Below are positions 8,708-16,703 of a stretch of 64,000 nucleotides of DNA, in pieces. Numbering within the stretch: position 1 is the first letter of the stretch; the number at the start of each line of letters is the position of its first letter. Source of the DNA: Flavobacterium sp. HSC-32F16 (lineage in GTDB: Bacteria; Bacteroidota; Bacteroidia; Flavobacteriales; Flavobacteriaceae); the NCBI RefSeq assembly GCF_024171645.1, contig NZ_JALKAC010000011.1, positions 1 to 64,000 on the forward strand. The letters run 5' to 3'. The notes under the pieces were generated by a model, which had not been told where the DNA came from, ran no database searches, and was given only the letters and a program-made list of their open reading frames with translations. A program made the translations under genes and the position numbers.

Positions 8708-10477
8708 ATGACAAAAAGGTTTACAAATAATAGTACTAATTACATCATCAACTGCTTTTTACTGCTGGCAGTGGTTCTGTCTATTCAATCTTGCGATAAA
8801 AAAAAACAAATTCATTCTAAAAGCACTGAAAACACCACTCCAATATATAAATTGGTAAAAAAAGCCGAAAGTCTGCAAAAATCTTTTCAAGACGACAGTG
8901 CCATTTTTTACTTTAATAAGGCTCTGGTTCTTTGCGAACCCAAAAAAGATTATGCAAATCAATATGCTTATATATTATCAAAGGTGTCAGGTATTTTACA
9001 AAGAACCGGAGATTATTACGCCAGTGAAAGTGCTCTTGTAAAAGCCCTTCCCTATTTAAAATATACATCAAGACCACGATTTTCTCAAATAATTTACACT
9101 AATCTTGCTAATAATTATTACTCTATCTACGATTACGATAATGCTTTATTGTATCATGAAAAAGCATTAAAAATTGCTATATCCCAATTTAGAAAAGCAC
9201 AGATTAAATGTGATATTGGATCTATTTACCTTAGTCAAGAAAAATATGCAGAAGCGATAAAAATACTAGAACCATTAGCCAGGAAAAAAACGGAGGATAA
9301 AACCGATGCTTTTAATACTGAACTTCAACATTCTTATGTGCTATATTATTTGGGACTTTGCTATCTACGTGTTGAAAATCATAAAAAACAAGCTCTAGAT
9401 GCTTTGAATGAAAGTATGGAAATTGTCCTTAAATCTAAAAATGATTTCGAATTGATTGGTAATTGTCATGCATTGTACTTGTATTATAAAAAATACGAAA
9501 ACCCAAAATTGAAGAAGTATTATGCAATGAAGGGATATATTGCCGCCTGTAAATCAAATTCTGTAGTATATCAAATAAATGCTTTGTCTCAGGTAATCGA
9601 AGCTGAAGATGGAAAAGATTTAAGGAAATATGTAGAGCGCTATATTAAACTAAAAGACAGTACTATTATAAGCAGGAAAATGGCAAAAAATCAGTTTGCT
9701 ACCATAATATATGATTCTAAAAAAGACAAAAAAGAAAATTTACAACTTAAAACAAACAAAATTGAAAATGAACTGCAATTAGAAAAAGAAAAAAACAGAA
9801 ATTTTATTTCGTTTGTTATAATAGGCTTTACACTTATTTCAACACTTATTCTAGTTTACTTTTTAACTTTAAAAGGAAAGAAAGAAAAAAACACCGCCAC
9901 TTATAAAAGTGAAAGGAGAATATCGCTAAAACTAAATGCAGAACTCTCAACACATGTACATCAAATTTTAAAGTTTGCAGAAAATAATAATCTTGAAGAA
10001 GATAAAAACAAAGAAATATTCCTTAGCAATCTAGATCAGATTTATTTGAAAACAAGAAATATTTCAAGAGAAAACAACTCTATTGCTACTAATGAAAAAT
10101 ATGCTTCCAGTCTTAAGGAAATGATATCGGATTTTAAAACTCAAAATCTGAATTTATTAGTAAATGGTCTTGATACTGTTAAATGGAATAAGATTAATAA
10201 AATTAAAAAAATCATTATTTACAGGGGCTTACAAGAGTTTTTTCAAAATATGAAAAAATATAATGATGCGACTTTGGTTGTTTTATCTTTCAAAATAATC
10301 GACAAAAATATCGTGATTATATACAGTGATAACAGTACTAAAACACAAAATAGCAGAATAATTTTAAAAAATGATCTCCAAAATGTGGAAAACCGTATTA
10401 AAACTACGAACGGAACTATTAATTTTGACAATTATACAGAAAATGGTTTCAAAATAAGTTTCACATTCCCATTATAA
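8708..10477 (+). CDS. TPR sensor-kinase paralogue, predicted pseudokinase
   Basis: A 589-residue tandem duplicate of the preceding kinase with the same plan: lipoprotein signal (ending IQSC), TPR-like helices, coiled coil, one transmembrane helix (about 367-387) and a kinase-like C-terminus. The catalytic signatures are gone. LHDELAND has become LNAELSTH, so the phosphoacceptor His is Asn (N410). The G1 box DNGKGID is DNSTKTQ (541-547), and the GLHNIENRI glycine is Asp (DLQNVENRI). The reading frame is intact and long, so it looks retained, not decayed. It may regulate or heterodimerise with its active neighbour. Function is inferred only. Confidence 0.88.
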   Translation: MTKRFTNNSTNYIINCFLLLAVVLSIQSCDKKKQIHSKSTENTTPIYKLVKKAESLQKSFQDDSAIFYFNKALVLCEPKKDYANQYAYILSKVSGILQRTGDYYASESALVKALPYLKYTSRPRFSQIIYTNLANNYYSIYDYDNALLYHEKALKIAISQFRKAQIKCDIGSIYLSQEKYAEAIKILEPLARKKTEDKTDAFNTELQHSYVLYYLGLCYLRVENHKKQALDALNESMEIVLKSKNDFELIGNCHALYLYYKKYENPKLKKYYAMKGYIAACKSNSVVYQINALSQVIEAEDGKDLRKYVERYIKLKDSTIISRKMAKNQFATIIYDSKKDKKENLQLKTNKIENELQLEKEKNRNFISFVIIGFTLISTLILVYFLTLKGKKEKNTATYKSERRISLKLNAELSTHVHQILKFAENNNLEEDKNKEIFLSNLDQIYLKTRNISRENNSIATNEKYASSLKEMISDFKTQNLNLLVNGLDTVKWNKINKIKKIIIYRGLQEFFQNMKKYNDATLVVLSFKIIDKNIVIIYSDNSTKTQNSRIILKNDLQNVENRIKTTNGTINFDNYTENGFKISFTFPL

Positions 10478-10486
10478 AACAATTAT

Positions 10487-11155
10487 ATGTTTAAAAAAGT
10501 TTTAGTTGCCGAAGATTTAGATAGTATTAGTATTGCAGTTGTCCAGGTTTTAGAAGATTTAAATATTCCTGTTATCGATCATGTAAAATATTGTGATGAA
10601 GGATTATTAAAAGTAAAAAAAGCTATAAATGAAAAAGACCCTTACGATTTACTAATTACTGATTTATCGTTTAAAACAGATCATCGCAAAGCAAATATAG
10701 AAAGCGGCGATGAGTTAATAGAAGCAATTAATGAGGTGCAGCCAAAGCTAAAGAAAATTGTATTTTCTATTGAAGACAAATCGTATCGAATTAAAACTCT
10801 TTTTGAAGAATTAGGAATAAATGCATATGTATCTAAAGGAAGAAACAGTATTCAGGAACTAAAAACTGCTCTTGAAAGAACCTTTAGAAATGAAGAAAAA
10901 ATACTTTCTTCAGATTTAAATTTTAATTTCAATGACAAGTCGCTAATAGAAATTGAATCATACGATATATCAATTCTTTCGCTTTTGGCAAAAGGATATA
11001 TATTAGAAAATATCTCGAATGAGTTTAAAGAAAAATCAATAACACCAAATGGAACCAGTAGTATAGAAAAACGAATCAACAAATTAAAAATATATTTTAA
11101 AGCAAACAATAATGTACACTTAATTGCCATTGCCAAAGATTTTGGCTTGGTATAA
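10487..11155 (+). CDS. Response regulator, REC plus helix-turn-helix-like C-terminus
   Basis: A 222-residue regulator starting 9 nt after the pseudokinase. The receiver domain (about 1-130) has the acidic pair E9/D10, phosphoacceptor D59 (LLITDLSF) and conserved K117 (YVSKG). The C-terminal 70 residues look like a divergent LuxR-type DNA-binding domain (ISILSLLAKGYILENISNEF, then EKRINKLKIYFKA). It is the likely partner of the active kinase at 6991. The operon order kinase, pseudokinase, regulator suggests one signalling unit. Confidence 0.88.
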   Translation: MFKKVLVAEDLDSISIAVVQVLEDLNIPVIDHVKYCDEGLLKVKKAINEKDPYDLLITDLSFKTDHRKANIESGDELIEAINEVQPKLKKIVFSIEDKSYRIKTLFEELGINAYVSKGRNSIQELKTALERTFRNEEKILSSDLNFNFNDKSLIEIESYDISILSLLAKGYILENISNEFKEKSITPNGTSSIEKRINKLKIYFKANNNVHLIAIAKDFGLV

Positions 11156-11231
11156 AGTTTAACAATCCTTTTACGGTTTCCCGTAAGGAAATGCTTTTAT
11201 ATAGATTTAAGTTTGTATAAACTATTATCTA

Positions 11232-11462
11232 ATGAAACCTAAGTATAAGTTTGATCTCATGACCAAGATCAACACAACCAATAATAAGATTATTATGAAA
11301 ACAATGCTTCTTTGTCTTTTTCTGTCTATAAGTTTTGCTTTAATTTCTGAAAAAACGGGCTGGCTCGATATTGATTGGAAGTTAATTGGCATTCCTGCAC
11401 TTTTAGTTTTGCAGATTATTATTATTGGCACAGCGCTAAAAAACCGTTATAAAAAACATTAA
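11232..11462 (+). CDS. Small membrane protein, unknown function
   Basis: A 76-residue protein not recognised as any family. It has two predicted transmembrane helices (about 22-40 and 50-69) joined by a short KTGWLDIDWK loop, and a basic C-terminus (KNRYKKH). An internal ATG at 11295 (MKTMLL) would remove the polar first 21 residues and is an equally good start. It stands alone between the sensor operon and the secreted phosphatase-like gene. Confidence 0.6.
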   Translation: MKPKYKFDLMTKINTTNNKIIMKTMLLCLFLSISFALISEKTGWLDIDWKLIGIPALLVLQIIIIGTALKNRYKKH

Positions 11463-11496
11463 TTTAAAGTTAGAGAAAAACAGCAATCTATATTCT

Positions 11497-11504
11497 TATA
11501 TTTG
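11497..11504 (+). promoter_or_regulatory. -7 box of the downstream exo/endonuclease-like gene
   Basis: TATATTTG at 11497-11504 matches the Bacteroidota -7 element 16 nt before the ATG at 11520. No good TTG lies at the expected -33 distance, so it is only a partial match. Confidence 0.4.
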
Positions 11505-11518
11505 GATTTTGATATTTA

Positions 11519-12328
11519 ATGAAAAATATAACGCTTTACCTTTATTTACTTTTTTTTACATCATTCCAAGTTTTTTCGCAAACCAAATTTATTTCCTGGA
11601 ACATAGAAAATTTTGGAAAATCAAAGTCTGAAACTACTTTAACATCTATTGCAAAAACGATACAAGATTATGACATTGCAGCCATACAAGAAGTGGTTGC
11701 TGGCTATGGCGGTGCCCAGGCTGTGGCAAAATTGGCTTCTATCTTAAATGAAAAAGGAACAAAATGGGATTACGTTATCAGTAATCCTACAAGCGGTAAC
11801 AGCTATAAAAAAGAGCGTTACGCTTTTCTTTGGAAAACCAGTAAAGTAAAATTGAAAAGCGATCCCTGGCTTGAAAAAAAATACCATCTAGAAATAGACC
11901 GAGAGCCTTATTTTGCGACTTTCGAAATAAACAAAAAAACCATTACGTTTGTTAATTTTCACGCTATAACAAAAAGTAAACAACCCGAAACTGAAATTAA
12001 ATATTTCAAATTTCTTCCCGAGGAATATCCAAATCTAAATTTAGTTTTTACAGGAGATTTTAACTGTCCTGAGTCGCATACGGTTTTTAATCCGTTAAAA
12101 AAAATAGGATATGCATCGGTTTTTCAAAAGCAAAAAACAACTTTAAAACAAAAATGCAAAGCAGGAAATTGTCTGGCTTCTGAATTTGACAATATATTTT
12201 ACAAATCAAATACCTTAAAATATATTAATTCAGGAACGGTTTTATTCTATACTAATTATAATTCACTTCAGGAAGCCAGAAAAATATCAGACCATATTCC
12301 TATTTGGTTCGAATTTTCTCTGAATTAA
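11519..12328 (+). CDS. Secreted endonuclease/exonuclease/phosphatase-family protein
   Basis: A 269-residue exported protein. The signal peptide ends near VFSQ (residues 1-21). The mature part is one EEP-fold domain of the DNase I/sphingomyelinase type: metal site SWNIENFG and AIQEV, active-site His in VNFHAIT, TGDFNCP, EFDNIFYK and the terminal SDHIPIWFEF. The substrate, nucleic acid or phosphoester lipid, cannot be told from sequence. It ends 1 nt before the convergent gene at 12330. The starting base listed precedes the ATG by at most one nucleotide in this reading; the frame is fixed by the signal peptide. Confidence 0.88.
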   Translation: MKNITLYLYLLFFTSFQVFSQTKFISWNIENFGKSKSETTLTSIAKTIQDYDIAAIQEVVAGYGGAQAVAKLASILNEKGTKWDYVISNPTSGNSYKKERYAFLWKTSKVKLKSDPWLEKKYHLEIDREPYFATFEINKKTITFVNFHAITKSKQPETEIKYFKFLPEEYPNLNLVFTGDFNCPESHTVFNPLKKIGYASVFQKQKTTLKQKCKAGNCLASEFDNIFYKSNTLKYINSGTVLFYTNYNSLQEARKISDHIPIWFEFSLN

Positions 12329-12329
12329 A

Positions 12330-13592
12330 TTATGTCTTAAGCTTTTTCTTTTTAGCAGCAGGAAACAAAACATTATTCAAAATCAAACGATAACCCGGAG
12401 AATTAGGATGCAAATCTAAAACCGTAGGCGGATCGCCTACCTGGTGTTGAAAATCTTCTGGATCGTGGCCTCCAAAAAAAGTAAACATTCCTTTTCCTTT
12501 TTCGCCGTGAATGTATCTTGCTTCACCATTAAGCTCGCAAGTTCCCATTACTAAAACATTTGATTTCACCAAAGTTTCATTAAAAGAGGTCGTTTGGCCC
12601 ATAAATCCCTTTACTAATTGTGTATGATTTTGACAAAGCATACTAGGGATTGGATCCCATTTTGCAGAAAATTCCATTAATGTAAAATAATCTTTTTCCA
12701 TTGGAACTCTACGTTTTCCAGTCATATCAATATCAGAAAACTCATAAACCTCGGGTCTTCGTTCCAGAATAAAATCTTTAAAGGCAAAAGAATTACTATA
12801 ATTTAATTTTGACTGATAATTAGATTCACTTGGATCACCATCAAACATGGTTTCGCAAATATCAACTCCATCTGCGGCTAAAGCAATATCGAAACTATCT
12901 GTTGCAGAACACATGGCAAACATAAACCCTCCTCCTATAACAAAATCTCTTATTTTTTTTGCCACCGCTCCTTTTTCCTGAGAAACTTTAGAATAACCTA
13001 ATTTAGCAGCTAAAGCTTCAGAATCCCGTTTTTGGTCAATATACCAAGGTGTATTTTTATAGGCTGCATAAAATTTACCGTATTGTCCGGTAAAATCTTC
13101 GTGATGCAAATGCAGCCAATCATAAAGTAATAATTGATCACTTAAAACTTCTTCATCATAGATTGGAGTAAATGGGATTTCGGCATATGTTAATACTAAA
13201 GTTACGGCATCATCCCAAGGTTGTTTTCCTTTTGGAGTATAAACCGCAATTTTTGGCGCTTTTTCAAGAATTACAGATTCCATATTTTGCGATGGACTCG
13301 AAATATCATTTAAAATAGAAGCTTCTTCACTATCAGAGAGCACTTCAAAACTCACGCCTCGAATTTTACATTCTTTTCTAATTTCTTCTGCATCGGGCAA
13401 TAAAAAAGAACCGCCTCGATAATTTAAAAGCCAGCTTGCTTTATAATCTCTGCTTAGGCACCAGTACGTTATTCCGTAAGCTTTAAGATGATTTTGCTGT
13501 GTAGTTTCGTCCATTGGAAGTAAAATAAACGAAGCTTTCATCTGTAATGAAAATACCAGTAAAAAAATATACACTAAACTCTTTTTCATCAA
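12330..13592 (-). CDS. Uncharacterised secreted protein
   Basis: A 420-residue protein with an N-terminal signal peptide (about 1-20, ending MKAS). Homologues in this group are, as I recall, sometimes labelled asparagine synthetase B. The sequence shows no N-terminal nucleophile Cys and no PPi-loop (SGGxDS), so that name is unsupported. It has a KIAVYTPKGKQPWDDAVTLV block, a conserved LHHEDFTGQYGKFY stretch and GGGFMFAMCSATDSFD, which hints at a class I glutaminase-like or ThuA-like alpha/beta fold. A near C-terminal segment (FFGGHDPEDFQH) looks like a metal or active site. Function unknown. Confidence 0.85.
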   Translation of the reverse strand: MMKKSLVYIFLLVFSLQMKASFILLPMDETTQQNHLKAYGITYWCLSRDYKASWLLNYRGGSFLLPDAEEIRKECKIRGVSFEVLSDSEEASILNDISSPSQNMESVILEKAPKIAVYTPKGKQPWDDAVTLVLTYAEIPFTPIYDEEVLSDQLLLYDWLHLHHEDFTGQYGKFYAAYKNTPWYIDQKRDSEALAAKLGYSKVSQEKGAVAKKIRDFVIGGGFMFAMCSATDSFDIALAADGVDICETMFDGDPSESNYQSKLNYSNSFAFKDFILERRPEVYEFSDIDMTGKRRVPMEKDYFTLMEFSAKWDPIPSMLCQNHTQLVKGFMGQTTSFNETLVKSNVLVMGTCELNGEARYIHGEKGKGMFTFFGGHDPEDFQHQVGDPPTVLDLHPNSPGYRLILNNVLFPAAKKKKLKT

Positions 13593-13720
13593 AAATTTAT
13601 TTTAGTAAAGATAATGAGGAAGTCATTAAAAACATAACCGATCGTGAGGTTTTGCAACAATACTGAACGTTAAAGTTCTACGTCGAAAATATTGACCATA
13701 CTAATGGCAAAAACAGGTAT

Positions 13721-13759
13721 AAACACGTGTTTTTGTACTATTTTTTCTACCTATATTTG
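13721..13759 (+). promoter_or_regulatory. Promoter with 12-bp palindrome
   Basis: A perfect palindrome AAACACGTGTTT (13721-13732) abuts a TTG (13733-13735). A TATATTTG -7 box follows at 13752-13759, 42 nt before the small ORF at 13801. The TTG-to-TA spacing is only 16 bp, shorter than usual, so the palindrome may be an activator site that compensates. Confidence 0.45.
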
Positions 13760-13800
13760 AAATCCTTAATCTAAATAACCGCCGTAAAAAAATAATAATC

Positions 13801-13932
13801 ATGAAATTTAATGAAAATAATCACCAGCCTAGAGGTTTAAACGTAATGCAAAAAATTGGTCTTGGCGTGCTTGTTATAACTATTGTAGCTTATTATGTTT
13901 TATCAATTCAGTTTTTAACAAGCGGAAGTTAA
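13801..13932 (+). CDS. Small single-helix membrane protein, 43 aa
   Basis: Reads MKFNENNHQPRGLNVMQKIG and continues into one hydrophobic helix (about residues 18-38), ending TSGS. A promoter with a -7 box lies 42 nt upstream. Its stop overlaps the stop of the convergent response regulator by 3 nt. It is short and unrecognised, but it has a sensible start, a clear transmembrane helix and its own promoter, so I think it is real. Confidence 0.6.
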   Translation: MKFNENNHQPRGLNVMQKIGLGVLVITIVAYYVLSIQFLTSGS

Positions 13933-14594
13933 AGCGTTAAAACCGCAATTTCATTCTGAATAGCATACACAACTAAACCCGCAATATTTCTAGATTCTGT
14001 TTTAAGAAGTAAGTTGTTTCGATGTCCTTCAACCGTTCTTGGACTTAAAAAAAGATGTTCAGCAATTTCTGAAGTTGTTTTTTGCTGACATATAAGCTGT
14101 AAAATTTCTATTTCTCTGGGAGAAAGAAAACTTGTTTCTAAATTTCCTTTTGAGTTTTTTGAAGAAACGATTGTCTCCTGAATAGTTTTTAAAACACTTT
14201 CGTTATAATAAAATCCCTTTTTATTAACCTCATTAATCGTTTTGATTAAATCTTTTGGGGTTGTATTTTTAATTAAATAAGCAACGGCGCCAATCTGGAT
14301 CATATTGGCAATAAACGATTTTGAATCGTAACTTGTAAGTGCAATAATTTTTATTTCGGGAAAAGATTTTCGAATAATTTTTGTTGCCTCTACTCCATTT
14401 AAAACCGGCATTTTTAAATCCATTATAATAATATCCGGTTTAATTTCATTCTCCAGAAGTTTATTTACAAGATCTTCTCCGTTTGAGGCTTCGAAAATTA
14501 TCTCAATATTATCTTCCCTCTGTAATAAAAAAGCTATTCCTTTCCGAAATAAAACTTCGTCGTCGACTAAAGCAATTTTAATAGTGGCATTCAT
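13929..14594 (-). CDS. NarL/LuxR-family response regulator
   Basis: A 221-residue regulator from the ATG at 14594 (MNATIKIALVDDE). An upstream ATG at 14645 would add 17 residues unlike any receiver domain. The receiver has D11/D12 and phosphoacceptor D59 (IIIMDLKMPVLNG). The C-terminal LuxR helix-turn-helix runs about 148-212 (LSPREIEILQLI, SEIAEHLFLSPRTVEGHRNNL). It is the probable partner of the histidine kinase 99 nt upstream in the same direction. Confidence 0.93.
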   Translation of the reverse strand: MNATIKIALVDDEVLFRKGIAFLLQREDNIEIIFEASNGEDLVNKLLENEIKPDIIIMDLKMPVLNGVEATKIIRKSFPEIKIIALTSYDSKSFIANMIQIGAVAYLIKNTTPKDLIKTINEVNKKGFYYNESVLKTIQETIVSSKNSKGNLETSFLSPREIEILQLICQQKTTSEIAEHLFLSPRTVEGHRNNLLLKTESRNIAGLVVYAIQNEIAVLTL

Positions 14595-14693
14595 TTCATG
14601 TATTTTTGGTCGTTTGGTATTTCGAAAGTACAAAATATGAATCAAAAAAAGCCAATTCGCCTTATTTTATTGATGTAAATTTCATTTTTTAAC

Positions 14694-15485
14694 TTAAAAT
14701 GTAAAAATAACTTCAACACCTTTCCCTTTTTCCGATTCAAAACTGATTGTTCCGTCTAAGAAAGAAATACGGCTGTTTATATTTTTCATTCCTAATCCTC
14801 TGTAATTTTCAAAATCCTCACTGTCAAACCCTACTCCATTATCTTTATAGTAACATGTATTAACTCCTTGAGCATCTTTAAAATCTATCCAAATTTCACT
14901 AGATTTTCCATGACGAAGAGAATTATTCATCAACTCTTGTAAAACTCTAAATACATGCAAATGGCGATCGATTTCTTTATCATCAAAATCAATTTCATTT
15001 TTGTAAAAGGTTTTAACCGATTTACTGCTTTCAAATTCTTCACATAATTCTTCTACACCTGCATGAAGTCCAAACTTTTCAAAAACGGGAGGCAATAAAT
15101 TATGAGCAATTTTCCTGGAGTTTTCTAATGCTTTGGCAGTTAGATTGATAATATTATCCGTAATCTCAGCTGTTTCTTCTACTGTTAAATTTGGCGCAGA
15201 CAGCAAATGTGTATTTAAAGAAACAATATTAAGTTTAGAGCTTATATCATCATGAAGATCCTGTGCAATACGCTTACGTTCTTCTTCTTGTATATGAAGA
15301 ACTGCATGTAATTGTTCTTTTTGGTATTGCAGCACCAAATCTTTTTTCTCAAGTTCTTTTTGAATTATTTTTTTTCTGGAAAAGTAGAAAAACACTATCA
15401 ATACAACTGAAACAATTATAAAGAAAAGCGAAATATAAAGTATTATAGCAACTAGCTCTTTTTCTGGTATTGAGTGGGCATCCAT
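14694..15485 (-). CDS. Sensor histidine kinase, HisKA_3 type
   Basis: A 263-residue kinase. One N-terminal transmembrane helix (about 11-35) leads into a coiled coil, a HisKA_3 dimerisation box (EEERKRIAQDLHDDISSKL, phosphoacceptor H78) and a HATPase domain with N-box ELMNNSLRHG and G1 box DNGVGFD. It has almost no extracytoplasmic sensor of its own, so the 7-helix membrane protein encoded 21 nt upstream may supply sensing. It belongs to the operon 16525 to 13929. Confidence 0.92.
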   Translation of the reverse strand: MDAHSIPEKELVAIILYISLFFIIVSVVLIVFFYFSRKKIIQKELEKKDLVLQYQKEQLHAVLHIQEEERKRIAQDLHDDISSKLNIVSLNTHLLSAPNLTVEETAEITDNIINLTAKALENSRKIAHNLLPPVFEKFGLHAGVEELCEEFESSKSVKTFYKNEIDFDDKEIDRHLHVFRVLQELMNNSLRHGKSSEIWIDFKDAQGVNTCYYKDNGVGFDSEDFENYRGLGMKNINSRISFLDGTISFESEKGKGVEVIFTF

Positions 15486-15506
15486 ATCAAAGTATTAGAA
15501 AATAGT

Positions 15507-16142
15507 TTATTTAGTTAAAGTACGTTTTGGAGAAAAGTTTTTTATCCAGTCGTATAAAATAAAAAATTGATAACAAACGACTAAAAAATTATTTAGCTGC
15601 CAAGTTAGGTATTTTAAATTATCACTAAGCCCTAAAGAAAGATTTCCAATTAAATAAAATACTGTGCTTGCTAATAAATAAAACACAAGACCAACACTCG
15701 TGTAGTAATACGTTTTATTTTCTGTGAGCATATTATAGAAATGAAACAAAGCAAAAATAACTATAAGCAAATTAGTTAATGTAATTTCAAATAAATTAAA
15801 CTTAAGAAACTCGCTTGAGTCTATAGTAAATTGTATTCCTAAAACCAGTAATGCTATAGCCAGACCAATTTTAATAAATATTTTTTGACTTTTTACCTGT
15901 ATCAACGAATTGTAGAATATTCCAAGAATGATCATCTGTCCTATAAAAAAAATATTGACCACAACTAAATTAGTCATACCCAGCTGGTACAATAATTCCA
16001 TTGTAAATTGCATTGTAAAGCAAAATGCCAAATAAAAGACAAAAAAAACATTAGCTTTTCCCTCTCGGAAAAAGCTATATGAATAGACTATCAGATTTAT
16101 AAATAAAATCGAATATGTCGAGTATATTAAAAATTCATTCAT
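15507..16142 (-). CDS. Seven-helix membrane protein, possible sensor partner
   Basis: A 211-residue protein that is almost entirely hydrophobic, with about seven transmembrane helices (near 5-24, 32-52, 60-79, 88-104, 117-137, 145-166, 181-198). It has no soluble domain. The layout recalls the membrane part of 7TM sensor modules, and it lies 21 nt before a kinase that lacks a sensor domain. A role as a separate sensor subunit is inferred from this position only. Confidence 0.75.
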   Translation of the reverse strand: MNEFLIYSTYSILFINLIVYSYSFFREGKANVFFVFYLAFCFTMQFTMELLYQLGMTNLVVVNIFFIGQMIILGIFYNSLIQVKSQKIFIKIGLAIALLVLGIQFTIDSSEFLKFNLFEITLTNLLIVIFALFHFYNMLTENKTYYYTSVGLVFYLLASTVFYLIGNLSLGLSDNLKYLTWQLNNFLVVCYQFFILYDWIKNFSPKRTLTK

Positions 16143-16165
16143 TTTTTACATACTTTCATTAAAAA

Positions 16166-16525
16166 TTAATACGGTGGGCTAGGGCGTATTCCGTCGTAAA
16201 CAACATCAGTTGTTTCTTCGGTAGTAGATTTAGCATAATAGTCAGAACCTTGTCCATACACATCAATGTATTTACCTGTTTTTTCATCAAATTTTGCTCC
16301 AACGAAAAGTAACGTTTTTTCACCTTTGTCATTAATGGCAAGACAGGCACGTACAACGTCTGTTTCAAGTTTTAAGACTTTTTCTAAACTTTCTCTCGGA
16401 ATTAAAAAAGATGTTACTTTGGTTTTAGGATCTTCGACGGTGGTGTCATCTTGATACCTTTTTTCCCACTCTTTGGCAACAGCCAATGGAATTTGAATAG
16501 CTTCTGGGAAGGCTCCTTCACTCAT
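16166..16525 (-). CDS. Conserved-looking hypothetical protein, 119 aa
   Basis: Unknown function. It is a soluble, acidic protein without signal peptide or membrane helix, beginning MSEGAFPEAIQIPLAVAKEW. Short beta-like segments (VTSFLIPRE, KTLLFVGAKF) suggest a small alpha/beta domain. It lies 23 nt upstream of the 7-helix gene and is probably the first gene of the two-component operon, so a link to that signalling system is possible. Confidence 0.7.
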   Translation of the reverse strand: MSEGAFPEAIQIPLAVAKEWEKRYQDDTTVEDPKTKVTSFLIPRESLEKVLKLETDVVRACLAINDKGEKTLLFVGAKFDEKTGKYIDVYGQGSDYYAKSTTEETTDVVYDGIRPSPPY

Positions 16526-16649
16526 AGTTTTTCAGAATTTAAAATTAATTAATTTGTTTATGGTCTGGCTAAACTACCGAATTAATTCTTATGTAAGAAA
16601 TATTATTGTGTAAAATTATCTGTACAAATAAGTTATTCTTAAACTAAAA

Positions 16650-16686
16650 AAAGCCTTTGAAAGAACAAACTTACAAAGGCTTTTTT
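16650..16686. terminator. Terminator between dnaB and the signalling operon
   Basis: AAAGCCTTTG (16650-16659) and CAAAGGCTTT (16674-16683) form a 10-bp stem with A/T tracts on both sides. On the minus strand it follows the dnaB stop by about 20 nt and serves as its terminator. Confidence 0.85.
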
Positions 16687-16703
16687 ATTAAGAATATTAT
16701 GTG

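Noticed and set aside
11166..11188. Hairpin TTACGG-TTTC-CCGTAA after the response regulator
   Set aside because: The stem is only 6 bp and no T-tract follows, so I do not call it a terminator or operator.
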